DNA of 64,000 bases from positions 216,501 through 280,500 of the forward strand of contig OZ025847.1 of assembly GCA_964019425.1 (NCBI GenBank), written 5' to 3'. This DNA is from Flectonema sp. DT1601. Its lineage: Eukaryota; Euglenozoa; Diplonemea; Diplonemida; Diplonemidae. Every line of letters begins with the position of its first letter. The stretch's first letter is position 1. Of this stretch, positions 55,022-64,000 are shown piece after piece. The position numbers were made by a program, and so were the translations under genes. Below the pieces are notes generated by a model, which saw only the letters and a list, made by a program, of their open reading frames with translations, did not search any database and had not been told where the DNA came from.

Positions 55022-56821
55022 CTACTTTTGAGCAGGGTCAAGGTACCAGCAAGGCTTCGTGTACTTCAACTTCTCCTTTGGAATCCGCATGAGGTCGATC
55101 CACTCTTGCGAAACAGCTTCCTTGTTCGTCTTGTCGCACTCAATCTTTGCCAGGTAGTTTAGCAAATCCACGCTCTCGATGGCAGGCTCCAGGGCCACCT
55201 TCGACAAGCAAATCTCTCCCATCACGTGGTCGGCGAACGCGCAGCGGTTGTCCTTCTGCTCCCCCTGTTCCTTATTCTTGGCAGCAACTGCAGCCTGGGA
55301 AACAGCCGCCCTCTCCGTCGAAGCTGAAGCTGAAGCTGGGCAATTCACCGTCGCTGCTCCGCTGACGGGGCTCACCCAGTTCCACCCAGAACCTCCCAAC
55401 GGAGTTCCGAGGATCCCGGCAAGGTTGTCGTCCCCGTACACGAAGTCGTTCTCGCCGTTGGCTCCCGGCATTCCAACCGTGTGATGTACGTCTCGGATGG
55501 TCCACGCAGCCGAAAACCACTGCAGCGTCGATGTTCCGTCGTACGTCATCGGCAGCACGCTGTCCAGCTGCAGAAGCGCTTCTTGGCTGGGGCTACCCGC
55601 CACTGCGTAGTGGTTGCCGTTCAGGTCCGCCTTCGCCACCTCATCGTGTCCGTGGTAGTCCTGCCACAGCGCGTACATCCTGTCGACGTTGGCGTGGTGC
55701 ACCATGAAAAGTGGGTCCTCCGGCGAGTAGAAGGTCGACATCTGTCCTCCGATGGCAACGTGCGGTGCCCCGTGTGGAGACCCCTCCAGCGTCGGTCTGA
55801 ATCCCACGAAGTTCGGAAAGTCCTGAATCACGGCAGCCATGGCAGCCTGTCCGGTGAATCCCCAGTTGAACGCATACGTCCTGCGGAGACACATGTTGCG
55901 AGAATCACGCCATCCGGTTCCGCTGTTGAAGTTGGCAACTCCGTCGTTCACGCAGTCAGACGAGTCGATCCCGCTCGCAGATCCGAAGGTCGACGCCGAA
56001 AACACCACACTCTGCGACTCGCTTCCGGCGTCCTTTTCCCAGTCCCAGTAAGGAACGGCGATGCAGCTGAACTCTCCTCCCAACGAACGCAGCATGTTCT
56101 CCCACCCGACGAGGTAGTATCTGTGCCACGCGAGGAACGCGCTGGTTCCGTGCGCGTACGACCCGGCTTCAAGGTGCATCTCCACCATTCGATCGAAGTC
56201 CGCCTTGCGGGTTCTGTGGAACGTTCCCACCGCGCTGATGTACAGGTCCCTCTCCGCGCACGACAGCAGCGACCACGCCTTCCTCACACGAGGGGTCGCA
56301 CAGGTAGACGTCGGTGGCGATGCTGGCGGCGTCGGTGGCGATTCTGGCGCCGTCGGTAATGTTACTGTTGGTAATGTTAGCGTCGGCGTCGCCGTCGGCG
56401 GCTCCGAGCAAGTCCAGTTCAGTACGAATCCACTCCTCCTCTCGCTGAAGTCCGAGGTCAACTGCACGAAGATCCCATCCTGGTCCACAACCGTGTCTTC
56501 CGGAATGCTCTCTCCCGAGTGCGAAAGAACTGCCGTCGATCCGATGATGCCATCGGTCACCGGGAACGCGCTCACGATGTCGAACCCGCTCTCGGTTTCG
56601 AACTCCGTCCACCGCAACACCGTCCGCTTCGACCGGCACTTGAAGTAGAAGCACGCGTGTATGTTGTTTTTGTACTTCCGGGACCCGCTTGGGTAGTCCA
56701 CCGTTCCGCTCGCTTCCCTGTACTTCTTATTCACAGTACACTCCGTCGGGAAGGTAAATCCGCTGGATTCGGCGGGAAGCACAGCGGCAGCCGCAAGTCC
56801 GAATAGGACAGTGGACTTCAT
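55022..56821 (-). CDS. Secreted CUB-tyrosinase, array copy 5 (599 residues)
   Basis: Intact short-form copy, D334. Its 3' side has only about 170 bp of original spacer before the piggyBac element, so its transcript end may differ from the other copies (inference). The coding sequence itself shows no damage. Confidence 0.95.
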   Translation of the reverse strand: MKSTVLFGLAAAAVLPAESSGFTFPTECTVNKKYREASGTVDYPSGSRKYKNNIHACFYFKCRSKRTVLRWTEFETESGFDIVSAFPVTDGIIGSTAVLSHSGESIPEDTVVDQDGIFVQLTSDFSERRSGFVLNWTCSEPPTATPTLTLPTVTLPTAPESPPTPPASPPTSTCATPRVRKAWSLLSCAERDLYISAVGTFHRTRKADFDRMVEMHLEAGSYAHGTSAFLAWHRYYLVGWENMLRSLGGEFSCIAVPYWDWEKDAGSESQSVVFSASTFGSASGIDSSDCVNDGVANFNSGTGWRDSRNMCLRRTYAFNWGFTGQAAMAAVIQDFPNFVGFRPTLEGSPHGAPHVAIGGQMSTFYSPEDPLFMVHHANVDRMYALWQDYHGHDEVAKADLNGNHYAVAGSPSQEALLQLDSVLPMTYDGTSTLQWFSAAWTIRDVHHTVGMPGANGENDFVYGDDNLAGILGTPLGGSGWNWVSPVSGAATVNCPASASASTERAAVSQAAVAAKNKEQGEQKDNRCAFADHVMGEICLSKVALEPAIESVDLLNYLAKIECDKTNKEAVSQEWIDLMRIPKEKLKYTKPCWYLDPAQK

Positions 56822-58258
56822 AATAACAGTTTTCTTGATGAATCTGAAGGGAAATCAAAACATTAATTTAAAAACAAAACGAAAGGAAAGGAAAGGAAAA
56901 ACATTTTCCCCAAGCCGACAATACACGTCGTTAATAATTAATATGTGACTAAACTGTTTTTTTTTTAATATGTAGATTACTGATATGAATGAGAAACATA
57001 ATAACACAATAACAATAACAACAACGACAACAACCCATAACTGAATGTAAATTGACTAACCTTGACCCCGCAACAGCGATCGATAGAAGGATTCCAATGT
57101 GATTCGATGAGCTTCTGAGAAGCTTGCACTGACAGTAAAGTGAATATAGGAGCGTGAACTGTCTTCCCGTTAAAAAAGGGAATGGGGGGGGAAGTCAGAT
57201 GGTTTTATTATTGTTGCTGTTATGCCCGATCTATTAGAAAATGAATTAGACAACTAAGGCAATCACAACAACAAAACTTACCATCAGTTTCTCCTATTTC
57301 CGACACCCAGCACACAACACGATTCTCGTTGTTTTTTTTCCATTTTTACCTGAAGGACGAAGAAGAAGAAGAAGAATAAAATAAATACTAAACTTCCGGA
57401 GGACACCAAGAAGCAAAGGCCTGAAAAGAGAGGGAAAACAAAGAATCCCAAAGAAGGGAAATAAAGAACCAAATGGCATCGCCGAAGAAGGAAAACAAAG
57501 ACTTGCATCCATCGTTCACCGAAGAGAGAGAGCACGGAAACGATTAAAGAAACAAACCATTGCGGGCTTGCTTCCGTGTGCATCTTCTATTTCCTTTGCG
57601 TCGGCTTCACGAGGAAGACCAAAAGAAAGCAATAAAGGGGGCAAAAAAAGAGAAAAAAGAATATAATCTGTTTTCTCTTCCAACCCGTCTCCCCTTCCTT
57701 CCCATCTTCCGACGGGACTTGTCAGTAAGAGAAAAAGGAAAGGCAGGACGGGAAAGTGAAGGGAGAGAGAGAGAAAGAGGGAGAGAGGGAGGTTGTCGAC
57801 GCAGAGCAAGAGGGCACCGGTGCTGAGAAAATCACCGGCCAAGAATACCAGCCGCTCGTCTTTTTTTGTCTTGGTGTAATAAAGGCAAAGGTGAAAAACA
57901 AAATAGGTTGCGAAAAAGAAAGAAGGGAACGGAAGGGGAGAGGTCGACACCGCCAGAAGGAGCAGACTACGCTTCCGTGACGCTAAGCGTCGGAGAAAGG
58001 GTTTCTTATTCTTCATGGCAGCGTCTTCCCCCTACAACACCTTTCCTTTCTTTCGATGTTCGGTTGTTTTGAATAGAATTAATAATTAATAATAAATAAT
58101 AAAAACCAATAATAAAAGATTTGGGTTTTTTTTTATTATTTGAATTTAAAAAAAGATAAAAAAGATAAGATAAGATAAGAAAGAAAAACAAGTGAGAATC
58201 ATAAAGGACAATCCCTTTTGACTAATTTTATATTTGCGATCACGTGGGTGCTTTCTTC

Positions 58259-60070
58259 CTACTTTTGAGCAGGGTCAAGGTACCAGCAAGGCTTCGTGTA
58301 CTTCAACTTCTCCTTTGGAATCCGCATGAGGTCGATCCACTCTTGCGAAACAGCTTCCTTGTTCGTCTTGTCGCACTCAATCTTTGCCAGGTAGTTTAGC
58401 AAATCCACGCTCTCGATGGCAGGCTCCAGGGCCACCTTCGACAAGCAAATCTCTCCCATCACGTGGTCGGCGAACGCGCAGCGGTTGTCCTTCTGCTCCC
58501 CCTGTTCCTTATTCTTGGCAGCAACTGCAGCCTGGGAAACAGCCGCCCTCTCCGTCGAAGCTGAAGCTGAAGCTGAAGCTGAAGCTGGGCAATTCACCGT
58601 CGCTGCTCCGCTGACGGGGCTCACCCAGTTCCACCCAGAACCTCCCAACGGAGTTCCGAGGATCCCGGCAAGGTTGTCGTCCCCGTACACGAAGTCGTTC
58701 TCGCCGTTGGCTCCCGGCATTCCAACCGTGTGATGTACGTCTCGGATGGTCCACGCAGCCGAAAACCACTGCAGCGTCGATGTTCCGTCGTACGTCATCG
58801 GCAGCACGCTGTCCAGCTGCAGAAGCGCTTCTTGGCTGGGGCTACCCGCCACTGCGTAGTGGTTGCCGTTCAGGTCCGCCTTCGCCACCTCATCGTGTCC
58901 GTGGTAGTCCTGCCACAGCGCGTACATCCTGTCGACGTTGGCGTGGTGCACCATGAAAAGTGGGTCCTCCGGCGAGTAGAAGGTCGACATCTGTCCTCCG
59001 ATGGCAACGTGCGGTGCCCCGTGTGGAGACCCCTCCAGCGTCGGTCTGAATCCCACGAAGTTCGGAAAGTCCTGAATCACGGCAGCCATGGCAGCCTGTC
59101 CGGTGAATCCCCAGTTGAACGCATACGTCCTGCGGAGACACATGTTGCGAGAATCACGCCATCCGGTTCCGCTGTTGAAGTTGGCAACTCCGTCGTTCAC
59201 GCAGTCAGACGAGTCGATCCCGCTCGCAGATCCGAAGGTCGACGCCGAAAACACCACACTCTGCGACTCGCTTCCGGCGTCCTTTTCCCAGTCCCAGTAA
59301 GGAACGGCGATGCAGCTGAACTCTCCTCCCAACGAACGCAGCATGTTCTCCCACCCGACGAGGTAGTATCTGTGCCACGCGAGGAACGCGCTGGTTCCGT
59401 GCGCGTACGACCCGGCTTCAAGGTGCATCTCCACCATTCGATCGAAGTCCGCCTTGCGGGTTCTGTGGAACGTTCCCACCGCGCTGATGTACAGGTCCCT
59501 CTCCGCGCACGACAGCAGCGACCACGCCTTCCTCACACGAGGGGTCGCACAGGTAGACGTCGGTGGCGATGCTGGCGGCGTCGGTGGCGATTCTGGCGCC
59601 GTCGGTAATGTTACTGTTGGTAATGTTAGCGTCGGCGTCGCCGTCGGCGGCTCCGAGCAAGTCCAGTTCAGTACGAATCCACTCCTCCTCTCGCTGAAGT
59701 CCGAGGTCAACTGCACGAAGATCCCATCCTGGTCCACAACCGTGTCTTCCGGAATGCTCTCTCCCGAGTGCGAAAGAACTGCCGTCGATCCGATGATGCC
59801 ATCGGTCACCGGGAACGCGCTCACGATGTCGAACCCGCTCTCGGTTTCGAACTCCGTCCACCGCAACACCGTCCGCTTCGACCGGCACTTGAAGTAGAAG
59901 CACGCGTGTATGTTGTTTTTGTACTTCCGGGACCCGCTTGGGTAGTCCACCGTTCCGCTCGCTTCCCTGTACTTCTTATTCACAGTACACTCCGTCGGGA
60001 AGGTAAATCCGCTGGATTCGGCGGGAAGCACAGCGGCAGCCGCAAGTCCGAATAGGACAGTGGACTTCAT
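58259..60070 (-). CDS. Secreted CUB-tyrosinase, array copy 6 (603 residues)
   Basis: Intact long-form copy with (GAAGCT)5 and D334, like copies 2 and 7. It follows copy 5 at the normal 3237-bp spacing. Its long form next to the short-form block marks a switch point in the array. Confidence 0.95.
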   Translation of the reverse strand: MKSTVLFGLAAAAVLPAESSGFTFPTECTVNKKYREASGTVDYPSGSRKYKNNIHACFYFKCRSKRTVLRWTEFETESGFDIVSAFPVTDGIIGSTAVLSHSGESIPEDTVVDQDGIFVQLTSDFSERRSGFVLNWTCSEPPTATPTLTLPTVTLPTAPESPPTPPASPPTSTCATPRVRKAWSLLSCAERDLYISAVGTFHRTRKADFDRMVEMHLEAGSYAHGTSAFLAWHRYYLVGWENMLRSLGGEFSCIAVPYWDWEKDAGSESQSVVFSASTFGSASGIDSSDCVNDGVANFNSGTGWRDSRNMCLRRTYAFNWGFTGQAAMAAVIQDFPNFVGFRPTLEGSPHGAPHVAIGGQMSTFYSPEDPLFMVHHANVDRMYALWQDYHGHDEVAKADLNGNHYAVAGSPSQEALLQLDSVLPMTYDGTSTLQWFSAAWTIRDVHHTVGMPGANGENDFVYGDDNLAGILGTPLGGSGWNWVSPVSGAATVNCPASASASASASTERAAVSQAAVAAKNKEQGEQKDNRCAFADHVMGEICLSKVALEPAIESVDLLNYLAKIECDKTNKEAVSQEWIDLMRIPKEKLKYTKPCWYLDPAQK

Positions 60071-61507
60071 AATAACAGTTTTCTTGATGAATCTGAAGGG
60101 AAATCAAAACATTAATTTAAAAACAAAACGAAAGGAAAGGAAAGGAAAAACATTTTCCCCAAGCCGACAATACACGTCGTTAATAATTAATATGTGACTA
60201 AACTGTTTTTTTTTTAATATGTAGATTACTGATATGAATGAGAAACATAATAACACAATAACAATAACAACAACGACAACAACCCATAACTGAATGTAAA
60301 TTGACTAACCTTGACCCCGCAACAGCGATCGATAGAAGGATTCCAATGTGATTCGATGAGCTTCTGAGAAGCTTGCACTGACAGTAAAGTGAATATAGGA
60401 GCGTGAACTGTCTTCCCGTTAAAAAAGGGAATGGGGGGGGAAGTCAGATGGTTTTATTATTGTTGCTGTTATGCCCGATCTATTAGAAAATGAATTAGAC
60501 AACTAAGGCAATCACAACAACAAAACTTACCATCAGTTTCTCCTATTTCCGACACCCAGCACACAACACGATTCTCGTTGTTTTTTTTCCATTTTTACCT
60601 GAAGGACGAAGAAGAAGAAGAAGAATAAAATAAATACTAAACTTCCGGAGGACACCAAGAAGCAAAGGCCTGAAAAGAGAGGGAAAACAAAGAATCCCAA
60701 AGAAGGGAAATAAAGAACCAAATGGCATCGCCGAAGAAGGAAAACAAAGACTTGCATCCATCGTTCACCGAAGAGAGAGAGCACGGAAACGATTAAAGAA
60801 ACAAACCATTGCGGGCTTGCTTCCGTGTGCATCTTCTATTTCCTTTGCGTCGGCTTCACGAGGAAGACCAAAAGAAAGCAATAAAGGGGGCAAAAAAAGA
60901 GAAAAAAGAATATAATCTGTTTTCTCTTCCAACCCGTCTCCCCTTCCTTCCCATCTTCCGACGGGACTTGTCAGTAAGAGAAAAAGGAAAGGCAGGACGG
61001 GAAAGTGAAGGGAGAGAGAGAGAAAGAGGGAGAGAGGGAGGTTGTCGACGCAGAGCAAGAGGGCAACGGTGCTGAGAAAATCACCGGCCAAGAATACCAG
61101 CCGCTCGTCTTTTTTTGTCTTGGTGTAATAAAGGCAAAGGTGAAAAACAAAATAGGTTGCGAAAAAGAAAGAAGGGAACGGAAGGGGAGAGGTCGACACC
61201 GCCAGAAGGAGCAGACTACGCTTCCGTGACGCTAAGCGTCGGAGAAAGGGTTTCTTATTCTTCATGGCAGCGTCTTCCCCCTACAACACCTTTCCTTTCT
61301 TTCGATGTTCGGCTGTTTTGAATAGAATTAATAATTAATAATAAATAATAAAAACCAATAATAAAAGATTTGGGTTTTTTTTTATTATTTGAATTTAAAA
61401 AAAGATAAAAAAGATAAGATAAGATAAGAAAGAAAAACAAGTGAGAATCATAAAGGACAATCCCTTTTGACTAATTTTATATTTGCGATCACGTGGGTGC
61501 TTTCTTC

Positions 61508-63319
61508 CTACTTTTGAGCAGGGTCAAGGTACCAGCAAGGCTTCGTGTACTTCAACTTCTCCTTTGGAATCCGCATGAGGTCGATCCACTCTTGCGAAAC
61601 AGCTTCCTTGTTCGTCTTGTCGCACTCAATCTTTGCCAGGTAGTTTAGCAAATCCACGCTCTCGATGGCAGGCTCCAGGGCCACCTTCGACAAGCAAATC
61701 TCTCCCATCACGTGGTCGGCGAACGCGCAGCGGTTGTCCTTCTGCTCCCCCTGTTCCTTATTCTTGGCAGCAACTGCAGCCTGGGAAACAGCCGCCCTCT
61801 CCGTCGAAGCTGAAGCTGAAGCTGAAGCTGAAGCTGGGCAATTCACCGTCGCTGCTCCGCTGACGGGGCTCACCCAGTTCCACCCAGAACCTCCCAACGG
61901 AGTTCCGAGGATCCCGGCAAGGTTGTCGTCCCCGTACACGAAGTCGTTCTCGCCGTTGGCTCCCGGCATTCCAACCGTGTGATGTACGTCTCGGATGGTC
62001 CACGCAGCCGAAAACCACTGCAGCGTCGATGTTCCGTCGTACGTCATCGGCAGCACGCTGTCCAGCTGCAGAAGCGCTTCTTGGCTGGGGCTACCCGCCA
62101 CTGCGTAGTGGTTGCCGTTCAGGTCCGCCTTCGCCACCTCATCGTGTCCGTGGTAGTCCTGCCACAGCGCGTACATCCTGTCGACGTTGGCGTGGTGCAC
62201 CATGAAAAGTGGGTCCTCCGGCGAGTAGAAGGTCGACATCTGTCCTCCGATGGCAACGTGCGGTGCCCCGTGTGGAGACCCCTCCAGCGTCGGTCTGAAT
62301 CCCACGAAGTTCGGAAAGTCCTGAATCACGGCAGCCATGGCAGCCTGTCCGGTGAATCCCCAGTTGAACGCATACGTCCTGCGGAGACACATGTTGCGAG
62401 AATCACGCCATCCGGTTCCGCTGTTGAAGTTGGCAACTCCGTCGTTCACGCAGTCAGACGAGTCGATCCCGCTCGCAGATCCGAAGGTCGACGCCGAAAA
62501 CACCACACTCTGCGACTCGCTTCCGGCGTCCTTTTCCCAGTCCCAGTAAGGAACGGCGATGCAGCTGAACTCTCCTCCCAACGAACGCAGCATGTTCTCC
62601 CACCCGACGAGGTAGTATCTGTGCCACGCGAGGAACGCGCTGGTTCCGTGCGCGTACGACCCGGCTTCAAGGTGCATCTCCACCATTCGATCGAAGTCCG
62701 CCTTGCGGGTTCTGTGGAACGTTCCCACCGCGCTGATGTACAGGTCCCTCTCCGCGCACGACAGCAGCGACCACGCCTTCCTCACACGAGGGGTCGCACA
62801 GGTAGACGTCGGTGGCGATGCTGGCGGCGTCGGTGGCGATTCTGGCGCCGTCGGTAATGTTACTGTTGGTAATGTTAGCGTCGGCGTCGCCGTCGGCGGC
62901 TCCGAGCAAGTCCAGTTCAGTACGAATCCACTCCTCCTCTCGCTGAAGTCCGAGGTCAACTGCACGAAGATCCCATCCTGGTCCACAACCGTGTCTTCCG
63001 GAATGCTCTCTCCCGAGTGCGAAAGAACTGCCGTCGATCCGATGATGCCATCGGTCACCGGGAACGCGCTCACGATGTCGAACCCGCTCTCGGTTTCGAA
63101 CTCCGTCCACCGCAACACCGTCCGCTTCGACCGGCACTTGAAGTAGAAGCACGCGTGTATGTTGTTTTTGTACTTCCGGGACCCGCTTGGGTAGTCCACC
63201 GTTCCGCTCGCTTCCCTGTACTTCTTATTCACAGTACACTCCGTCGGGAAGGTAAATCCGCTGGATTCGGCGGGAAGCACAGCGGCAGCCGCAAGTCCGA
63301 ATAGGACAGTGGACTTCAT
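61508..63319 (-). CDS. Secreted CUB-tyrosinase, array copy 7 (603 residues)
   Basis: Intact long-form copy, D334. Its downstream spacer has two private single-base differences (GGGCAACGGTG near 61065 and TTCGGCTGTTTTG near 61313). After its upstream region (63320-63807) the next spacer begins and runs to the window end, so at least one more unit or the array edge follows. Confidence 0.95.
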   Translation of the reverse strand: MKSTVLFGLAAAAVLPAESSGFTFPTECTVNKKYREASGTVDYPSGSRKYKNNIHACFYFKCRSKRTVLRWTEFETESGFDIVSAFPVTDGIIGSTAVLSHSGESIPEDTVVDQDGIFVQLTSDFSERRSGFVLNWTCSEPPTATPTLTLPTVTLPTAPESPPTPPASPPTSTCATPRVRKAWSLLSCAERDLYISAVGTFHRTRKADFDRMVEMHLEAGSYAHGTSAFLAWHRYYLVGWENMLRSLGGEFSCIAVPYWDWEKDAGSESQSVVFSASTFGSASGIDSSDCVNDGVANFNSGTGWRDSRNMCLRRTYAFNWGFTGQAAMAAVIQDFPNFVGFRPTLEGSPHGAPHVAIGGQMSTFYSPEDPLFMVHHANVDRMYALWQDYHGHDEVAKADLNGNHYAVAGSPSQEALLQLDSVLPMTYDGTSTLQWFSAAWTIRDVHHTVGMPGANGENDFVYGDDNLAGILGTPLGGSGWNWVSPVSGAATVNCPASASASASASTERAAVSQAAVAAKNKEQGEQKDNRCAFADHVMGEICLSKVALEPAIESVDLLNYLAKIECDKTNKEAVSQEWIDLMRIPKEKLKYTKPCWYLDPAQK

Positions 63320-64000
63320 AATAACAGTTTTCTTGATGAATCTGAAGGGAAATCAAAACATTAATTTAAAAACAAAACGAAAGGAAAGGAAAGGAAAAAC
63401 ATTTTCCCCAAGCCGACAATACACGTCGTTAATAATTAATATGTGACTAAACTGTTTTTTTTTTAATATGTAGATTACTGATATGAATGAGAAACATAAT
63501 AACACAATAACAATAACAACAACGACAACAACCCATAACTGAATGTAAATTGACTAACCTTGACCCCGCAACAGCGATCGATAGAAGGATTCCAATGTGA
63601 TTCGATGAGCTTCTGAGAAGCTTGCACTGACAGTAAAGTGAATATAGGAGCGTGAACTGTCTTCCCGTTAAAAAAGGGAATGGGGGGGGAAGTCAGATGG
63701 TTTTATTATTGTTGCTGTTATGCCCGATCTATTAGAAAATGAATTAGACAACTAAGGCAATCACAACAACAAAACTTACCATCAGTTTCTCCTATTTCCG
63801 ACACCCAGCACACAACACGATTCTCGTTGTTTTTTTTCCATTTTTACCTGAAGGACGAAGAAGAAGAAGAAGAATAAAATAAATACTAAACTTCCGGAGG
63901 ACACCAAGAAGCAAAGGCCTGAAAAGAGAGGGAAAACAAAGAATCCCAAAGAAGGGAAATAAAGAACCAAATGGCATCGCCGAAGAAGGAAAACAAAGAC

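Larger units (their letters stand above)
39358..64000 (-). repeat. Tandem array of ~3.24-kb tyrosinase units (seven genes, continues past the window)
   Basis: Units begin at CACACAACACGATTCTCG (39358, 42608 and so on) and repeat at spacings of 3250, 3249, 3237, 4979 (with a transposon), 3237 and 3249 bp, measured between gene ends. Each has a spacer of about 950 bp (polypurine/polypyrimidine-rich on one strand, including a GA-rich run and a GATAAGATAA tract), a tyrosinase gene, and about 490 bp upstream of it. Length differences are explained by 12 bp of (GAAGCT)n in the gene and one base in a G-run upstream of it. Other differences are single bases. The last unit is cut by the window end. 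Confidence 0.97.

Overview
The window looks like nuclear DNA of an intron-poor, probably unicellular eukaryote. It carries spliceosomal introns (three supported, all with a GTATGT 5' splice site), core eukaryotic genes (ABCE1, SPT4, centrin, an SNF2-type remodeller), a vault-type PARP, many homopolymer tracts, and DNA transposon and LINE debris. I cannot name the species. A PARP4-like protein plus a CUB-tyrosinase fits a holozoan protist or an amoeboid protist, but that is inference. Every convincing host gene lies on the minus strand.

Layout. 405-7007: a 2200-residue PARP4-like protein whose C-terminus carries an apparently split Hsp70 substrate-binding domain. 7383-7698: a short unassigned coding-like stretch on the plus strand. 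7709-9859: a compact SNF2/STH1-like ATPase. 10189-10722: SPT4. 10986-11222: a small unassigned ORF. 11769-12282: a two-exon centrin-like EF-hand gene. 13461-19579: a two-exon gene for a ~2015-residue protein with about 49 copies of a 10-residue repeat. 19580-33572: about 14 kb of gene-poor DNA packed with dispersed and tandem repeats, a 3' LINE fragment, and a DNA transposon remnant with ~180-bp terminal inverted repeats and a zinc knuckle. 33573-35315: a 580-residue repetitive protein that shares a C-terminal motif with the 2015-residue protein. 36779-39246: ABCE1 (RLI1), split by a 542-bp intron holding a retroposon-like repeat.

39358-64000: a head-to-tail array of ~3.24-kb units, each encoding a secreted CUB-tyrosinase of 599 or 603 residues. 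Seven complete genes are present and the array runs off the right edge. Units are almost identical, which points to very recent amplification or ongoing homogenisation. One unit is interrupted by a 1738-bp internally deleted piggyBac element with TTAA target duplications.

Functionally, ABCE1 (ribosome recycling), SPT4 (transcription elongation) and the SNF2 ATPase (chromatin) are housekeeping genes. The tyrosinase array looks like a dosage-amplified secreted oxidase, possibly for wall, cyst or pigment cross-linking (inference). The most novel-looking items are the PARP4/Hsp70-SBD fusion, the tyrosinase array, and the pair of repetitive proteins with a shared C-terminal motif.
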